DNA of 64,000 nucleotides from Rotaria socialis (GCA_905331475.1 CAJNYU010002049.1:4979-68978); one strand, 5' to 3'. Positions 1 to 11,976 are shown, counted from the first letter of the stretch. Translations and numbers: made by a program. The notes: generated from the sequence alone by a model not told the origin.

Positions 1-1692
1 GCAAATTTTTTTGAGAAACATTTTCAAGCACCGGCATACGATATAGACAACCCAATACATCAAGAAGCAATTGACTCTTTTAAACAAATTGAATATACGC
101 CAAGAGTTCCGCTAGAGCAAATCTCAATAAAAGAAGTAGTAGATGAGTGGATGAGATTTAAGGGTAAGAAATCTACGGATAGTGCTGGGACTTCAGCTTT
201 TATGCTAAAACAACTACCTCAAGAATACATGGCACTAATAACAATACTGTTCAATAAATGCGCTCAAAAAGGGAACTTCTTCGAAGCTAGTAAGCATGCA
301 AAAGTCATTTGCCTATCTAAAGATGGTCTGTATCCAGCAGAAAATAAACTCAGACCGATCTCCTTACTACCAAATATTGGCAAATGGTATGAGCGTATTA
401 TTCATAATAGAATAATAAAATGGTGCGAACAACAAAATATCTACGTAGATGAACAATCTGGATTCACTTCGAACAGACGACTCCAAACAAGAATAACATC
501 ATTAGTAGAAGATATAAGACTAACAATAGCAGCCTGTAATAGGCCCGCACTCGCAATATTTATTGACTTTTTGTCAGCATTCGATAGAATGTGGTATCCT
601 GGACTAATAAATTCGCTAACAAAACTAGAAATGCCACTTCCGTTGATAAAATGGATATCATCTTGGCTGATCAATAGATCTTTCTCAGTTCACCACGGAA
701 ACGCCAACTCTCGTAATATAAATATGTATGTAGGAGCACCTCAAGGTTCAGTACTAGCTGCCACTCTTTTTCGACTGCATATTCACTTTCTACCATCAAC
801 ACTTAAACAATTTACTACTCACCTATTTGCCGATGATTTAGCACTGGTTTTTATTGGTTCGCTGGAGAAGAAATTTTCACAGAACATAATTGATTTGGAA
901 ATCAAAGCAAAAGAAGCTATGATGATACTTGAAAAATTTGCAGATAATTTGATATTACCAGTAAACGTTGATAAAACAAAATCGTTGCTAATACACAACA
1001 TAGTATCACCTACCAAGCCTAACATAGAATATAAAAATCAAACAATCAAACATGTCTCCGAATTCAAATACCTAGGAATAACAATAACATGTAAATTGGG
1101 CTGGGGAAAGCACATAACTAAAGTACAAAGAAACATAAGAAAAATATACAACGCTTTGAAAATATTATACTTTAGAATCCCTAAGAAATTTGTTAAGACT
1201 AGGCGTAAACTTTTCTGTGCATATGCACTACCATACTTTATTTGGCTTTTTCCAACGTGGTTTTATTTTACCGAAAAGCAAAAAGAATCAATATACTCAC
1301 TTTTTTGTTCAGGAATCAGATTGATATATTGTTTAAATGGATGGGATGACACAACAACCATGGTAATAAGCCAAGAAAAATGTCTATATGACTACATTTT
1401 TTCATATTGGTCTAAATTTGCAAAACACCTAGAAACAGCAAATGAAGCGACACAATATCAACATACGTGGACAGCATACCTAGCAGCAAAAAACCCGGAT
1501 AAAATTTGGTATAAAAGCATGGGCTTCAGAAAAAATAGCTTTTTTCTAAATAGACTTTCAAAAAGAGCGGAACATAGTAAAAATGACTGGATCGAATTTA
1601 GTAAAAATCACATCATGCAGCATGAATACTTTAAAAAGTCAACATTATACCTAAATATGTTTATATATAAATATTTCCTACTTCCACCCTGA
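1..1692 (+). mobile_element. LINE reverse transcriptase ORF, 5' end cut by window edge
   Basis: The frame is open from base 1 to the TGA at 1690-1692, so the true start lies outside the window. The product is a non-LTR retrotransposon polymerase. Visible RT blocks in order: LRPISLLPN near 340-370, the first catalytic block FIDFLSAFDR near 556-590, the GAPQGSVLAATLF block near 736-770, the catalytic FADDLALV box near 826-850, then NVDKTKSLL and YLGITI. No RNase H motif is recognised after the RT, as in Jockey-type LINEs, and the endonuclease would lie upstream. The RT part has no internal stop, so the copy may be young. Clade assignment (Jockey-like) is inference. Confidence 0.9.
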
Positions 1693-2106
1693 CCCACTAT
1701 TGATTATTCGTTCATCTACAAACAAATTCAAAATAAAATAAAAAGAGATAAATAGATGACGCTAGTATCAAACACCGTAAATAGTTCTTGAAAATGTTAT
1801 GTAACATCTACTCTGTTCTACCTAACTCACTATTTATATCTGTAAAATGTAATGCATGGCTACAGCAAATACCTCTCTTTCAAAACCCTCCATTACGTGC
1901 ACTGTTCTATTGTATTTTATTTTACTCTCTTTGAATTTGTACAACGTATTTCTCTCTGTAACAACAAACTGCTATAAAAAATGTAAGTGTGGAATGTAAT
2001 GTTTCTTTTTTTTCCAATCTTACCTCTCGTTATTTACTCTTGGTGAATTTCTTTTCTATTATGTGAACCCGAATATGGCACATTAAAATAAATTGAAAAA
2101 AAAAAG
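1693..2106 (+). mobile_element. LINE 3' untranslated region and A-rich tail
   Basis: About 400 nt follow the RT stop and end in an A-rich run (about 2084-2105) just after an AAATAAA-like signal. This is the expected 3' end of a target-primed retrotransposon. A target-site duplication cannot be tested because the 5' end is outside the window. The 2107-2320 interval up to the next gene shows nothing else recognisable. Confidence 0.75.
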
Positions 2107-2320
2107 AAGCATATGCTCCTGTATGAAAAATTGAATAAAGAGCAATTACATATGCGTACTTTCTTCTATCTAAAATCGCCCTATTAACGTTAATGATTCG
2201 TCAGAAATATTTTGCGAATTTATTAGACATCAAGAGTTATGAGACCGAAAATTCAAGAGATCACAAAGCATATGTACCACAATTGAAAGTGTACTATTTA
2301 CAGTGCATTGAAAAGCAAAA

Positions 2321-4684
2321 ATGTCTTCTCAGTAAGTAAAAAAACCAATAAATGTTTATGAGAAAATGATTAATGCTTCGTTTTTATGTCTCTTTATTGA
2401 TAGACAGAAAATCTATAACATTTCTTTGCGTCGTCTGCCATCCATACGCAGTGGTGTCACTGTTTTTTGGATTGAAGATTCTGATAATTCATCGTCTTGG
2501 TTAACAAATATTCAAGCTGTGGTTGCTAATATTAATACACGTATTCTTGGATATACTCGCTTGTCAAAATGCATTAAATATTTAAAACAAGCAACATCAT
2601 ACGAACATGTGATTGCTATTTTTATTGTCAACAATAGTGCCAATGACAACAACGAAGTATCGATGCTAACTAATGATCTTTGTCGAATTCGTGAATATAG
2701 CCAAATACATTCTATATTGGTAGTGTCTCATATGAATATAGCTGATGGTAATGATATGACTAAAATGTTAAAGAATTCTTCAAATGGCCTTGGCCAAGTA
2801 TTAGAAGTGTTTTCTGATTGTCAATCGATGTCAGTTCGGTTGCAACAGTTAATTGATATTTTACAAGAAGTCGATGACGAAGTACACAAGCCATTTAATC
2901 AACGAGTACAATCACTACGAGATGTTCGGCAGCAGTTGGGCGGGTTCATATGGAGCTGTTCATTCAAAAGTTAGTGTACTTGCGTGATTTGTAGAGTAAA
3001 TTTTTCTATAGTCGCGAATCTTTTGAATAAGCTTCTTGCGATTTTTGAATTTTAAAAAGAATGTAGTATTAATATAATTGCTAAAGTTAAAGTAACTGAT
3101 TGCCCAATGTTATTTCTAACGATGCTTATATTTTATGCTGTAGCTATTCTTATGGCAATGAATCATCATTCAGCAAGAGCTAAACAACAAATGTTAACTG
3201 AGTTACGTGCACATTGCCGCGGAAATAAGCGACAGTTGGAAATAATCGATGAATTTAATCATTCTTATTGCGCCTCTGATGCTATTTTTTGGTATACTAA
3301 ACCATGCTTCTTTTATCGTCTGGTTAACAGTGCCTTGCGTACAGGCAATCCACTCGATCAATACACATTTCGTTATTTTCTTGTTGATATGTGCGAATAT
3401 CTAGAAATGGCAGCTGCAGCAACTAGGGCACTCTATACTACACCATTTCGTGTCTATCGTGGAGCTCAACTGTGCCGAGATGAAGTCGAACAGCTCCATA
3501 TTGGTACACTTGTAGCTAATAATGGTTTTTTCTCGTCATCACTACATTTGGATGTTGCTCAACAGTTTATTGGCATCGATTTAGATACCGGTATGTCACC
3601 CAGCCATGGTCGTAGTGATATAAGGCAATATTCTCTATTCAAAATCGAAGTAGACTTGGCAAAATCCCCTGATATAATTATGGCTGATGTATCTAGCGAA
3701 AGTACTGTTCCGGATGAAAATGAGATTATTTTTGATTTGGGTACCACTTTCATTATCACTGATATTTTCTATGACGCTGAACATCGTATATGGCATATTC
3801 AGATGACTTTATCATCGGAAGTGGCTCAACTTCATTCTGACTATACGAAGTACATTCGAAAACGTCTAACAGAAATAGAGCCTGCACTGTTATTCGGCAA
3901 TGTTTTAGCAGATATGTTAAGTGATTTCAAAGGAGCTCTATCCTATTTTCATCGTCTGCTGCGTACACTTGACAAAGATGATGAGAATCGTGCAAATGTT
4001 TATTTTCACTTGGCACGTGTCTATCGCTATGTTAAAAAATATCAACAAGCTATCACATATTATCGATGTGCTCAATTGTTACAAAGACGTAGACTACCAC
4101 AGACAAACTTTGATTATGCTCGAACATTATCAGGTCTTGGGGTTATTTACTTAGAAACTGGCAACCCAGCACGAGCTATATCTTTATTACAACAAGGAAC
4201 AATCGTCAAACGTCGTGTATTACCAGAAGATCATTTAGAATTTGCGCATATTGCAAATCGGCTAGCTCAAGCTTATTGCCAAGAAAAACAGTATGAACCT
4301 GCAGTTGCTCTACTTCTAAAAACTCTATCATTCTTCAAAAGAAAGATGCCTACAGATCATCCGTGCGAAGCACAATCATTACACATGATGGGCGTAGTGC
4401 AACATGAAATGGGAAATCGAGAGCAGGCACTAGACTATTTTCAACGAGCTTTGCGAATACGTGAAAACCTGCTAGCTAAAGATGACCCAGTCGTTGGTGA
4501 AACATGTTATGAACTGAGTGTAATTCATGCTGAACGTGATGAAGAGTACGCACTAGCACTCAGCTTTGCTCAGAGAGCATTGGATATTTTTCAAAGTAAA
4601 TGTTCGGCAAAAGATAGCGAACTTCAACGAGTTGTCCAACTCATCGATCGATTAACTCAAAAAACGACGTCTATAAGTTCTTGA
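2321..4684 (+). CDS. ADP-ribosyltransferase with TPR repeats (bdelloid ART-TPR), 3 exons
   Basis: Proposed exons are 2321-2331, 2404-2969 and 3093-4684 (acceptor 3086/3087 is also in frame), giving 722 aa. Exon 1 encodes MSSQ up to a GTAAGT donor; a TAG acceptor at 2401-2403 restores frame. Residues 1-192 form an N-terminal module without a named function. The mono-ADP-ribosyltransferase (R-S-E class) domain follows: VYRG with Arg315, FFSSS with Ser340, and ExE at Glu401/Glu403, so the catalytic triad looks complete. Kinesin-light-chain-like TPR repeats fill about 495-712. The enzyme would transfer ADP-ribose from NAD to a protein, with TPRs as a likely binding platform; the target is unknown. 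Intron 2 (2970-3092) is AT-rich with a weak acceptor, so a broken gene is the alternative reading. Confidence 0.82.
2332..2403 (+). other. Intron 1 of ART-TPR gene
   Basis: A 72-nt GT-AG intron begins GTAAGT right after an 11-nt first coding exon and ends TTGATAG. The splice joins the ATG at 2321 to the long frame. Without it the first ATG would be inside the intron at 2366. Confidence 0.7.
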
Positions 4685-4747
4685 GAGAAATTATTTACAA
4701 AGTATTTCAGAAGTGTATACATGTTCTCTATTAAATTTGACATATAA

Positions 4748-4807
4748 CTTGAGGGTGTGGTTGTGACGTGGGGGTTTTAGTTTTCTCTTTACCCACACCC
4801 ACACCCA
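4748..4807. repeat. Telomere-like inverted pair (GGGTGTGG ... CCACACCC)
   Basis: CTTGAGGGTGTGG opens the element and CCCACACCCACACCC closes it around a T-rich loop. It sits in the short space between two convergent genes. It belongs to a family also seen near 5577-5633, 9197-9289, 29107-29166, 40754-40886 and 41714-41776. Confidence 0.7.
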
Positions 4808-4841
4808 AAACTTTTAGGTTTAATAAAAACTTTAATGTTTA

Positions 4842-6703
4842 TTAAACCAACATTTTAATATTTATTTGGTCAGGATTACCATACACCCCACGATTGCAAT
4901 TGTCAACACAATGATTTTGAAAAAATCCTTTTTTGTCTGTAAACATTTTATTTTCTTCCAACAACGAAATTTTGTTCAACAAATGATCAATTTTTTCATC
5001 TTGATTCAATATTTGTTGTTGTTGCATTAATAATTTTTCTTGTTGATAAATTAGTCCTTGTTCCTGAATAATCAATTGTCTTCCTTGATCCAATAAGTTC
5101 TGTCTTTATATGCTTAATTGTTGGGTGTGGGTGTGGCTAGGGGTGGCTCTTTAACTTTAAAGTACTTTAAGAAAGTAGTTAAAGTTAAAGTTAAAGCATT
5201 CCATACTTTACACTTTAATTTTACGTTTTGTTAAAGTAAATTTTTCATAGAAGTTTTATTTTCCTGTAAAAAAAAGTATTTCTTCCATCAAAAAATATTT
5301 TTTATTAAAAAAATTGCTTTTTTTATATGAATATTGTTCTTTTATGGCAAAAATAATGTTTTTAGGAGCAACGAATTTTTGAAAAAGACACTTTAAGCTT
5401 TAACTTTTATTAACGTTAAAGTCTAAAATATCCTTATTTTCACTTCACTTTAAATTCAAAGTTAAAGTATACCTACTTTAACTTTAACTTTAAAATTTAA
5501 AGTATGGCACTTTAATTTTGAGTTTAAAGTTTTACTTTAATTTTAATTTTAAAGATAAGTTAAAGTGCCACCCCTAGGTCTGGATTTGGGTGTGGGTGAT
5601 TTGGTAGTGGAGACTCACACCCACGCCCTCAAATTGGTCAACTGGTTGATCAACCGTACTCATTGACACTTCATCATGTACATTTGCCAAATTAAAAGCT
5701 AAATGAAAATGTGGATTGAAAAAAGGTTTCGTGTATTTTGTAGGGACATTCTTTGTTGATAAATTTACTGGTTTTGATTTTATTGTTTTCGGTAATCACT
5801 CAAATAAAAAGAATTCGCCGCAGCTAGTATTCACCATTTCCAACGCAAATATTAACAATTGGTGTCACTTGGTCATGTGCTAAATCTGAAGTACTTTGTG
5901 TAGCATACGTGTCTTGATGATTGTTTAATACCATAAAGTTAACATTTTGTTTTTTCATTACGAATTTCCCATCCATAGTTAAAATTGTACGATCTGGTGA
6001 AACAGCACTTACTTTGTAAATCTCTTGATATTCATCAAATTGTATATGATGTCGTTGTGGTTCGAACGATAATTCTTTTTCTTCTAATGGATCAGATGGT
6101 AAATATTTTAAATATGATTCATATGTTCCACTTTGTTTCGATGATTTCACAAATTTTCCTTTTTTTAGAATACCTCGACGAACCAATCGATTTAGAAAAG
6201 GATCTATTTCATCTTTGTGGATATTCTTTAATACACCTCGATTCCCAAATAACGTAGTTTTATAAATAAAAACAACCATAAGGTAATTTTAAAATTTCTG
6301 TTTGATGTTTTAATTCTGTTGGTGTTTCATTGCTATTGGCATTAACACGATTGTTCATCAAAATAAAATGCTGAGACATTAGTACATCGATAAAGATATG
6401 CACAGCTTCTTCACATGTTTGTTTTGTGATTATCATTTTTGAACCATTGATTACTGTTGTTACATCGTTCGTTAAATCTGGTGATGACCCAAACATTGCT
6501 TCGATAATTGGTTTGGCTTGATTGATAAAAAATTGGTCGTAATTTAAAAAATCAAGCTGTTGGCTTTGAGATATAACAGCAAGTATATCTTTCTGGTATT
6601 GAATGTTTGAAGCCAAACATATAACCAATTCTGCAACCACGTCTCTCGGCAACTTGTTCATAAGATGTTGTCGCTCAAAATTTGATGCCGGAGTGTGGTT
6701 CAT
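4842..6703 (-). CDS. Unknown four-exon gene, C-terminal coiled coil
   Basis: I do not recognise this gene. Proposed exons on the minus strand are 6703-6277, 6236-5835, 5767-5625 and 5099-4842, a 409-aa product with every junction in frame and GT/AG ends. The ATG at 6703 gives MNHTPASNFERQ. Exon 2 carries a basic stretch (FLNRLVRRGILKKGKF) that could be a winged-helix-like DNA-binding segment, which is only a guess. The last exon is Gln- and Leu-rich with a likely coiled coil (QQEKLLMQQQQILN). The first intron would be only 40 nt, which is short even here; a frameshifted gene is the alternative. The third intron (5100-5624) contains telomere-like repeats and a hAT MITE. Confidence 0.5.
5120..5633. 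repeat. Telomere-like repeat element split by a hAT MITE
   Basis: GGGTGTGGGTGTGG lies at about 5124-5136 and TTGGGTGTGGGTG at about 5586-5598, followed by the inverted arm CACACCCACGCCCTCAA ending at 5633. The two halves are separated by the hAT element at 5138-5576. The whole composite sits in the last intron of the 4842-6703 gene. Confidence 0.65.
5138..5576. mobile_element. hAT-type MITE (439 bp)
   Basis: Terminal inverted repeats TAGGGGTGGC and GCCACCCCTA are perfect over 10 bp. Flanking octamers GGTGTGGC and GGTCTGGA match at 6 of 8 positions, fitting a decayed 8-bp target-site duplication. The interior is built of CTTTAACTTTAAAGT-like inverted motifs and has no coding capacity. TAGGGGTGG ends with 8-bp duplications are typical of hAT elements. 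Confidence 0.8.
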
Positions 6704-8217
6704 TTGAATTTAATGATGTTAAGCACGGTTGTATCTATACGCTGGCATCGGGTGAAAAAAACTTGAATTCGATTACCCATAATACCATGTATAATATATA
6801 AATGAACAATCGATGGTCTTGCACGATTTAATTGATTTTCTTTTCCTAAAAAATACGACAATACGAATAAAAAAATCCGTTGAATATTGATTTCAAAACT
6901 CTGAAAAACCTCAGACTTTTAAATAAACTTCTCTTTTAACAGCTTTCCAGATATGACAGTACAAATAGTGAATGGCATTAAAATGAGCAAAAGAAAATAT
7001 GCCGACAGAAAATATGTCGAAAACTAAATTTCGAACACAATAATAGCGAAGAATAAAATGTTGCCCATATGAAAATAGCAAAGAATATATTTTCTCACAA
7101 GTTCTTTAAAAAAATTTCAAATTCAGTAAATGATATTTTATTCCTTCATTTTCTTGTATGATCTATTTTTACTGACTAGCGCTTTTCATCAATAGTATCA
7201 TCGTAGAATCTAGTTGAAGGAATGGGCACGAAGAAAGAAAAAAAATATATAAATAAAATAAAGATACACCATATTTTGTTTTGTTTTCTTTTTTTTTATA
7301 TATCACGTGTTGTTAATTTAGTATAATTTTTGAATGCATCTAATACCAGCAGCATGTCTTTTGCCATCACTAATAAAGGCAATCATCTGCTAGTTTTAAA
7401 CGCTTTTGTATATCGAAACAAAAAATGAGAGAGTATTAAGAAAATATTGGATTTGTGAAAGAAATGGATACAATATGTATATACATATACGAATATACAG
7501 AAAGATTTTTTGAAATAGATGCGGATAAATTATTCGATGGTTTCTCATTCATCATAGTCAAACGAAAAAAATAAACTTTTACATAAAGAAATATTTTCTT
7601 TTGATTAATTTTGTAACTAATTATACTTTCATTCGTTTCATTTTTTGGTGCACTTAAAGTTTTATCAGAAAACAGTCTTCATATGAGCAGTCTAAAAATA
7701 TTAAAATGAATTTTTCGGCAATTATATTTCACTATAGATGCTTTCGCTATTTTTTCCATTCGGCATTCTATTTTCGATATTACTTCTTTCGTTCATTTTG
7801 ATACATACCATTTGATACAGCAACGAAAATGTCTATTATAAACCTTGTAGACTTATTAAATAGAGCAATTGCTAAAAATAATATGATCTCGTGTCAATAC
7901 CATATACACAGACGCTCATGACTTCATGTTTGAATATATAGATATTACATGTATAGCTGCCCATGAAACAACAATGGGCATTAATGAACGTGAAGCATCA
8001 TATTATATTATTCTGCTAATAACGCAAAGATACGCATATGCTCTTCGAACAGTTAAAGAGAACGAAAATGCTTTCAAAATCGATTCTAAAGTAGATGGAT
8101 ACTGATGTCTCTTGAAATATCTATATCCTTGCAATACGATGTGTATCAACATGATGATCAACACAAAAACAAGCAAGAACAAAATAAATATTCGATTAAT
8201 CTAATGATTAAAATTTA
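6704..8217. other. Intergenic, no gene seen
   Basis: AT-rich sequence with frequent stops in all frames. I see no conserved motif, no structured repeat and no RNA gene. Confidence 0.55.
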
Positions 8218-8394
8218 TGTTAGGTTCTGGACTAACAGCGAGATGATATGACCACAGAACGGAGAAAAAGATAATCCTTTCGTGGGATTCCGAACCACAC
8301 ATCCTCTGCTATCCGGGCAGATGTACTACCGTTATACTAGAAAAGACAACTTAATCTCCGTTTAGAATTGTAGGGGACCACTACAATTCTAACA
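8218..8394. mobile_element. Small solo-LTR-like fossil (177 bp)
   Basis: The segment starts TGTTAGG and ends CTAACA, and is flanked by perfect 5-bp direct repeats ATTTA (8213-8217 and 8395-8399). TG...CA ends with a 5-bp duplication are the hallmark of an LTR insertion. Both ends also carry small internal palindromes, so a foldback DNA element is an alternative. No internal coding region is present; age unknown. Confidence 0.6.
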
Positions 8395-9196
8395 ATTTAT
8401 CGTCGTTTTTTGCATTGAAAATATATACATAACCATTATTATTGCTAATCGACATAGCATTGTTGTTATTGAAAAAAAATTTACACCATAGATTTAACTT
8501 CTCAAGCATTTGGATTCATTACAGATGATGTGCAATTTTTATATAATTCAATGATGAAATGCATGAATATTCTATTAACGATGTGTTCACGTAAAAATAG
8601 CGATGTTTTTTGAACCATTATCAATCCAATTCAAATCGATCGGTACATAGAATTGCAGTTTGTGTCCTTGTTCAAGTAGAATTATTCTGGTTAAGTTTGT
8701 TTTCAATAGCATCAACTTTCAGTTCCTTGTTCGAAGTCTAGTGTTAAAATTTTATTTTTAGGCACCGCCACATGATCCGAGACAATATGACAGTATATTG
8801 GATTTTCATGTGTTACACTCGCTATATATATTCATTAATTGTTGAAGAAGTTTGATTTCAATATATTTAGAAATTCAATTCGCTGTCATATTTCCAATTG
8901 TTTTCAGTTTAAAATATTACAATGAATCCCGTTTATAGCATCCAACGGCCACAAATCATTTAAATATCTTTGTTCTATCAGTCTTTACTTTTTTCATATA
9001 TAGATTTTGAGTAATAAAAAATGAACAATAAAAAGACTAAGATTAAGACAAACAGAAATAGTGTAATATGAACAGTGCGTGGCAAAGTAATAATATATAA
9101 AAGGAAAAAAATAGAGATTCAATGTAGAAAGAAAAATAGAACGAAAAAAACTAATAATTGCTAGAGGAAGTTAATTATTATCTGAAGAGAAGAAAT

Positions 9197-9289
9197 CTTG
9201 AGTGTGTGTGTGTGTGTGGATATGGGTGTCGGTTTGGATGCGGGTGAGTGGATCTGCATAGTAAAAAGAGTTGAACCCGCACCCTCAAG
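9197..9289. repeat. Telomere-like hairpin element
   Basis: CTTGAG at 9197-9202 and CTCAAG at 9284-9289 form inverted ends; inside are a GT run, ATGGGTGTCGG, GCGGGTGAG and the inverted ACCCGCACCC. A diverged member of the telomere-like hairpin family. Confidence 0.6.
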
Positions 9290-9915
9290 AACCGGACAAT
9301 ATTATGGTATAGTGCTAATTATAATAATATTGCTATTTACACTATTGTACTCACAAAAGAGAAAGTTTTATTGAGACACATTGGGATTAATCAATCGATA
9401 ATTCATTTTCTATTTAGAAAAGCAGAGCTGACTTTGCACGTCGGGCTCCGATAACCTTTCCTGTTCTCTTGTGTATTTGCTAACAGAAAGCTAGACTAAA
9501 CGAGGAAGGTAATTCTTTTTATCATGGATGCCAGCTGTATCTTGTAGCACGCTTATTTACTTGTCTTTATGATTGATACAAAAAAAACAGCTGTAGTCGA
9601 CCTTACATTCAGACATGTCATAGCCATCTGGAATACTGAGGGAAATGGAAGCTGTTCGGATTTGGAGCCAATAAGCTGAATAATCGATGTTAGTAACGCT
9701 CGCGCAAATATCTGATCGCTAGCTTGAATTATTTTGAACCAACTCGAACACAGTGAGCACATCACGTTGATCATTTTTGGCACTGTCTGAAAATATTTCA
9801 TACATCCAAACTTTGTGTTTCAAAATTTTGTCTTTCTACCCAGTCAACTAAGCAGCGATAAAAATCTATTTTAAGCTATTATCTGATTCACAGAGGTGTG
9901 GGTATACTCATTATA

Positions 9916-9932
9916 CACACACACACACACAT
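9916..9932. repeat. (CA)n microsatellite
   Basis: Uninterrupted CA dinucleotide run of about eight units. Confidence 0.85.
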
Positions 9933-10221
9933 ACTTATTGATCTTTTCCTATCACTAAAACGTAATCAGCCTTGCTTCGTCAATGATCAGATGAAGAAAA
10001 AACAGACTTCATCTGTCTGAAGACAATTTCATCTACGCATGAAATATCAATGTAATGCATATTCTTGAATTCTCATGCTTTCCCTGTGATCTACACCCAC
10101 ACCGTATCTGCACATCCTCGAAAATTAGATGGCCATGCTTTGGGCACATTCTATTTTTGTTGAAGTCGCATCTCAATTGATCACATGCTTTCTAGTGTTA
10201 CCCAATAAAATGATCACTGTT

Positions 10222-11976
10222 TTAACAAAGTTTATTATAAAATCTTTTCCATAGAGGCCAACTCATTCGCTCAGCTCTTTCTTCTTCAATAAATTGGCTC
10301 GTTTCAATTAAACGTCGTCCCGTTTCAAGATCTATGGTACTTGGCCACATGAATGGCGATCTCTTCAGTATTTTCCATAATATATACATTATAAGAACTA
10401 TAGGAGCAGCAAGATACGCCTGAAAGAATCCCTCAGCATTAGGTTGAGCACCTTGCGGGAATACAGCGATATAGAATTGAGCAATTAGACACAGGATATT
10501 AAGAGCCAGGCCAACCAAACTACCCCATATGCCGAAAGGTGCTACAAAGACAAGCTCCTCCAAAGTATGACCTTGTTGCTTCCATGCTAATCGGAACATA
10601 ACGTGACATGCACATATGGAACCCCAAGTGAAAAACGAAGACAGTCCTGATAGAGCGAGTAGCCAATTAAACACTTTTGGGCCCACGTTTGCACAATTAA
10701 TGTACGCAATGAATCCTAAGAGCATTGAAAGAGCAACAGCTGACAGTGGGCGACCTTTACGATCGATATATGCGAGTATCTTCGGTGCTTGGCTACATTC
10801 AGCAAGTGCACACAACGTCCTCGATGCTCCATAGACAGATGAATTCCCAACCGAAAGAACAGCGCAAAGGATAACCGCATTAAATATCGAAGGCAATACT
10901 TTAATGTTCGCATTTTCGATAGCAATCACGAACGGCGATGCAGAGGCATCATAGCTTGATGATCCACCGAGAAGACGCGGAGATGTATAAGGTACTAAAC
11001 AACCGATAAGTGCCAAAGATGCAATGTAAAAGATCGTTATTCTCCAAAAGACTTGCTTCGTTGCTCGAGGAATGGTTTTTCGAGGATTTGCAGCCTCGGC
11101 AGCTGCTAACCCAACCAGTTCGGTACCTGAAAAAGCAAAAGCAGCAGTAACGAATACGGAACAAACTCCTTTAAATCCATCTGCGAATGGACCTGGATTA
11201 TGCCAATATTTTCCACCCACATATTCATGATTTGGACCACCTCCAAATACAAGAACGATACCGAGTATGATAAATCCGAGCACAGCAATTACTTTGATAA
11301 TAGAAATATAGAATTCAACTTCACCATAGCCTCGAACACCGAAGACATTGATAATTAAAATTGCGATAAGAAAAATAGTAATCCACACGGCAATATTAAC
11401 AGAGTCTGTCCAATACCTGATGACGAGTCCTGCTGCAGTTAATTCAAGTGGCATCACAATCAACCAATTTAAAGCATAGTTCCAACCCATAGCGAATCCC
11501 CAGGCTGGATCAAGAAAGCGAGAACTGTAAACATAGAATGAGCCAGATATAGGAAAGGCAACAGCTAGCTCTGCGAGTGCCATGCACACATTGAAAAGCA
11601 TAAAACCAATAATAGCAAAATCAAGCACGAGTGCAGTAGGACCACCAGACGCAAGAGCACCACCCGATCCAACAAAGAGACCAGTGCCGATCGATCCTCC
11701 TATGGCAATCATCTGTAAGTGGCGATTCTTTAATGTTTGATGCAACTTGCTTTCATCTTTGTCAACACCATTACCTCGTTCCTCTCCTGGGCTAGCCACG
11801 TCCAATTCAATCGAATTGTTTTGAGTTGCCTGTGCAGGTTTGAAAGAATCAATCATTCGCTGTAATAAAGTTGGTCGTTCTTTAGTAAAAACGGCAGTTA
11901 CGGTTTCACCTCGATTACCATCTGTTGAGGAATTCGAATAATAGTCATATGGCGTTTCCAGTGATGTAGCTGCCAT
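10222..11976 (-). CDS. Amino acid permease, fungal YAT/AAT type (probable HGT)
   Basis: A 584-aa intronless membrane transporter of the APC superfamily, predicted to import amino acids with protons across the plasma membrane. The first transmembrane segment carries GGSIGTGLFVGSGGAL, followed by SGSFYVYSSRF and GWNYALNW, the classic amino acid permease signature. The C-terminus has IDLETGRR, as in fungal Gap1-like permeases. About 12 hydrophobic segments are visible and the length matches fungal relatives. The hydrophilic N-tail (about 85 residues) is also fungal-like. The start is the first ATG after a TTTTCAG acceptor-like site about 20 nt upstream, suggesting an intron in the 5' leader. Animals normally lack this subfamily, so acquisition from a fungus is the likely origin. 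Substrate specificity cannot be read from sequence. Confidence 0.93.
   Translation of the reverse strand: MAATSLETPYDYYSNSSTDGNRGETVTAVFTKERPTLLQRMIDSFKPAQATQNNSIELDVASPGEERGNGVDKDESKLHQTLKNRHLQMIAIGGSIGTGLFVGSGGALASGGPTALVLDFAIIGFMLFNVCMALAELAVAFPISGSFYVYSSRFLDPAWGFAMGWNYALNWLIVMPLELTAAGLVIRYWTDSVNIAVWITIFLIAILIINVFGVRGYGEVEFYISIIKVIAVLGFIILGIVLVFGGGPNHEYVGGKYWHNPGPFADGFKGVCSVFVTAAFAFSGTELVGLAAAEAANPRKTIPRATKQVFWRITIFYIASLALIGCLVPYTSPRLLGGSSSYDASASPFVIAIENANIKVLPSIFNAVILCAVLSVGNSSVYGASRTLCALAECSQAPKILAYIDRKGRPLSAVALSMLLGFIAYINCANVGPKVFNWLLALSGLSSFFTWGSICACHVMFRLAWKQQGHTLEELVFVAPFGIWGSLVGLALNILCLIAQFYIAVFPQGAQPNAEGFFQAYLAAPIVLIMYILWKILKRSPFMWPSTIDLETGRRLIETSQFIEEERAERMSWPLWKRFYNKLC

Larger units (their letters stand above)
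8395..10221. other. Intergenic with short repeats, no confident gene
   Basis: Contains a telomere-like hairpin at 9197-9289, GT and CA microsatellites, and a short minus-strand open stretch (about 9610-9800) that ends at a plausible donor GTAAGG but matches nothing I recognise. No gene is called. Confidence 0.5.

Noticed and set aside
9553-9801. Minus-strand frame of 82 codons ending near a GTAAGG donor
   Set aside because: Some exon-like character, but no family match, no partner exon, and a second frame looks equally open.
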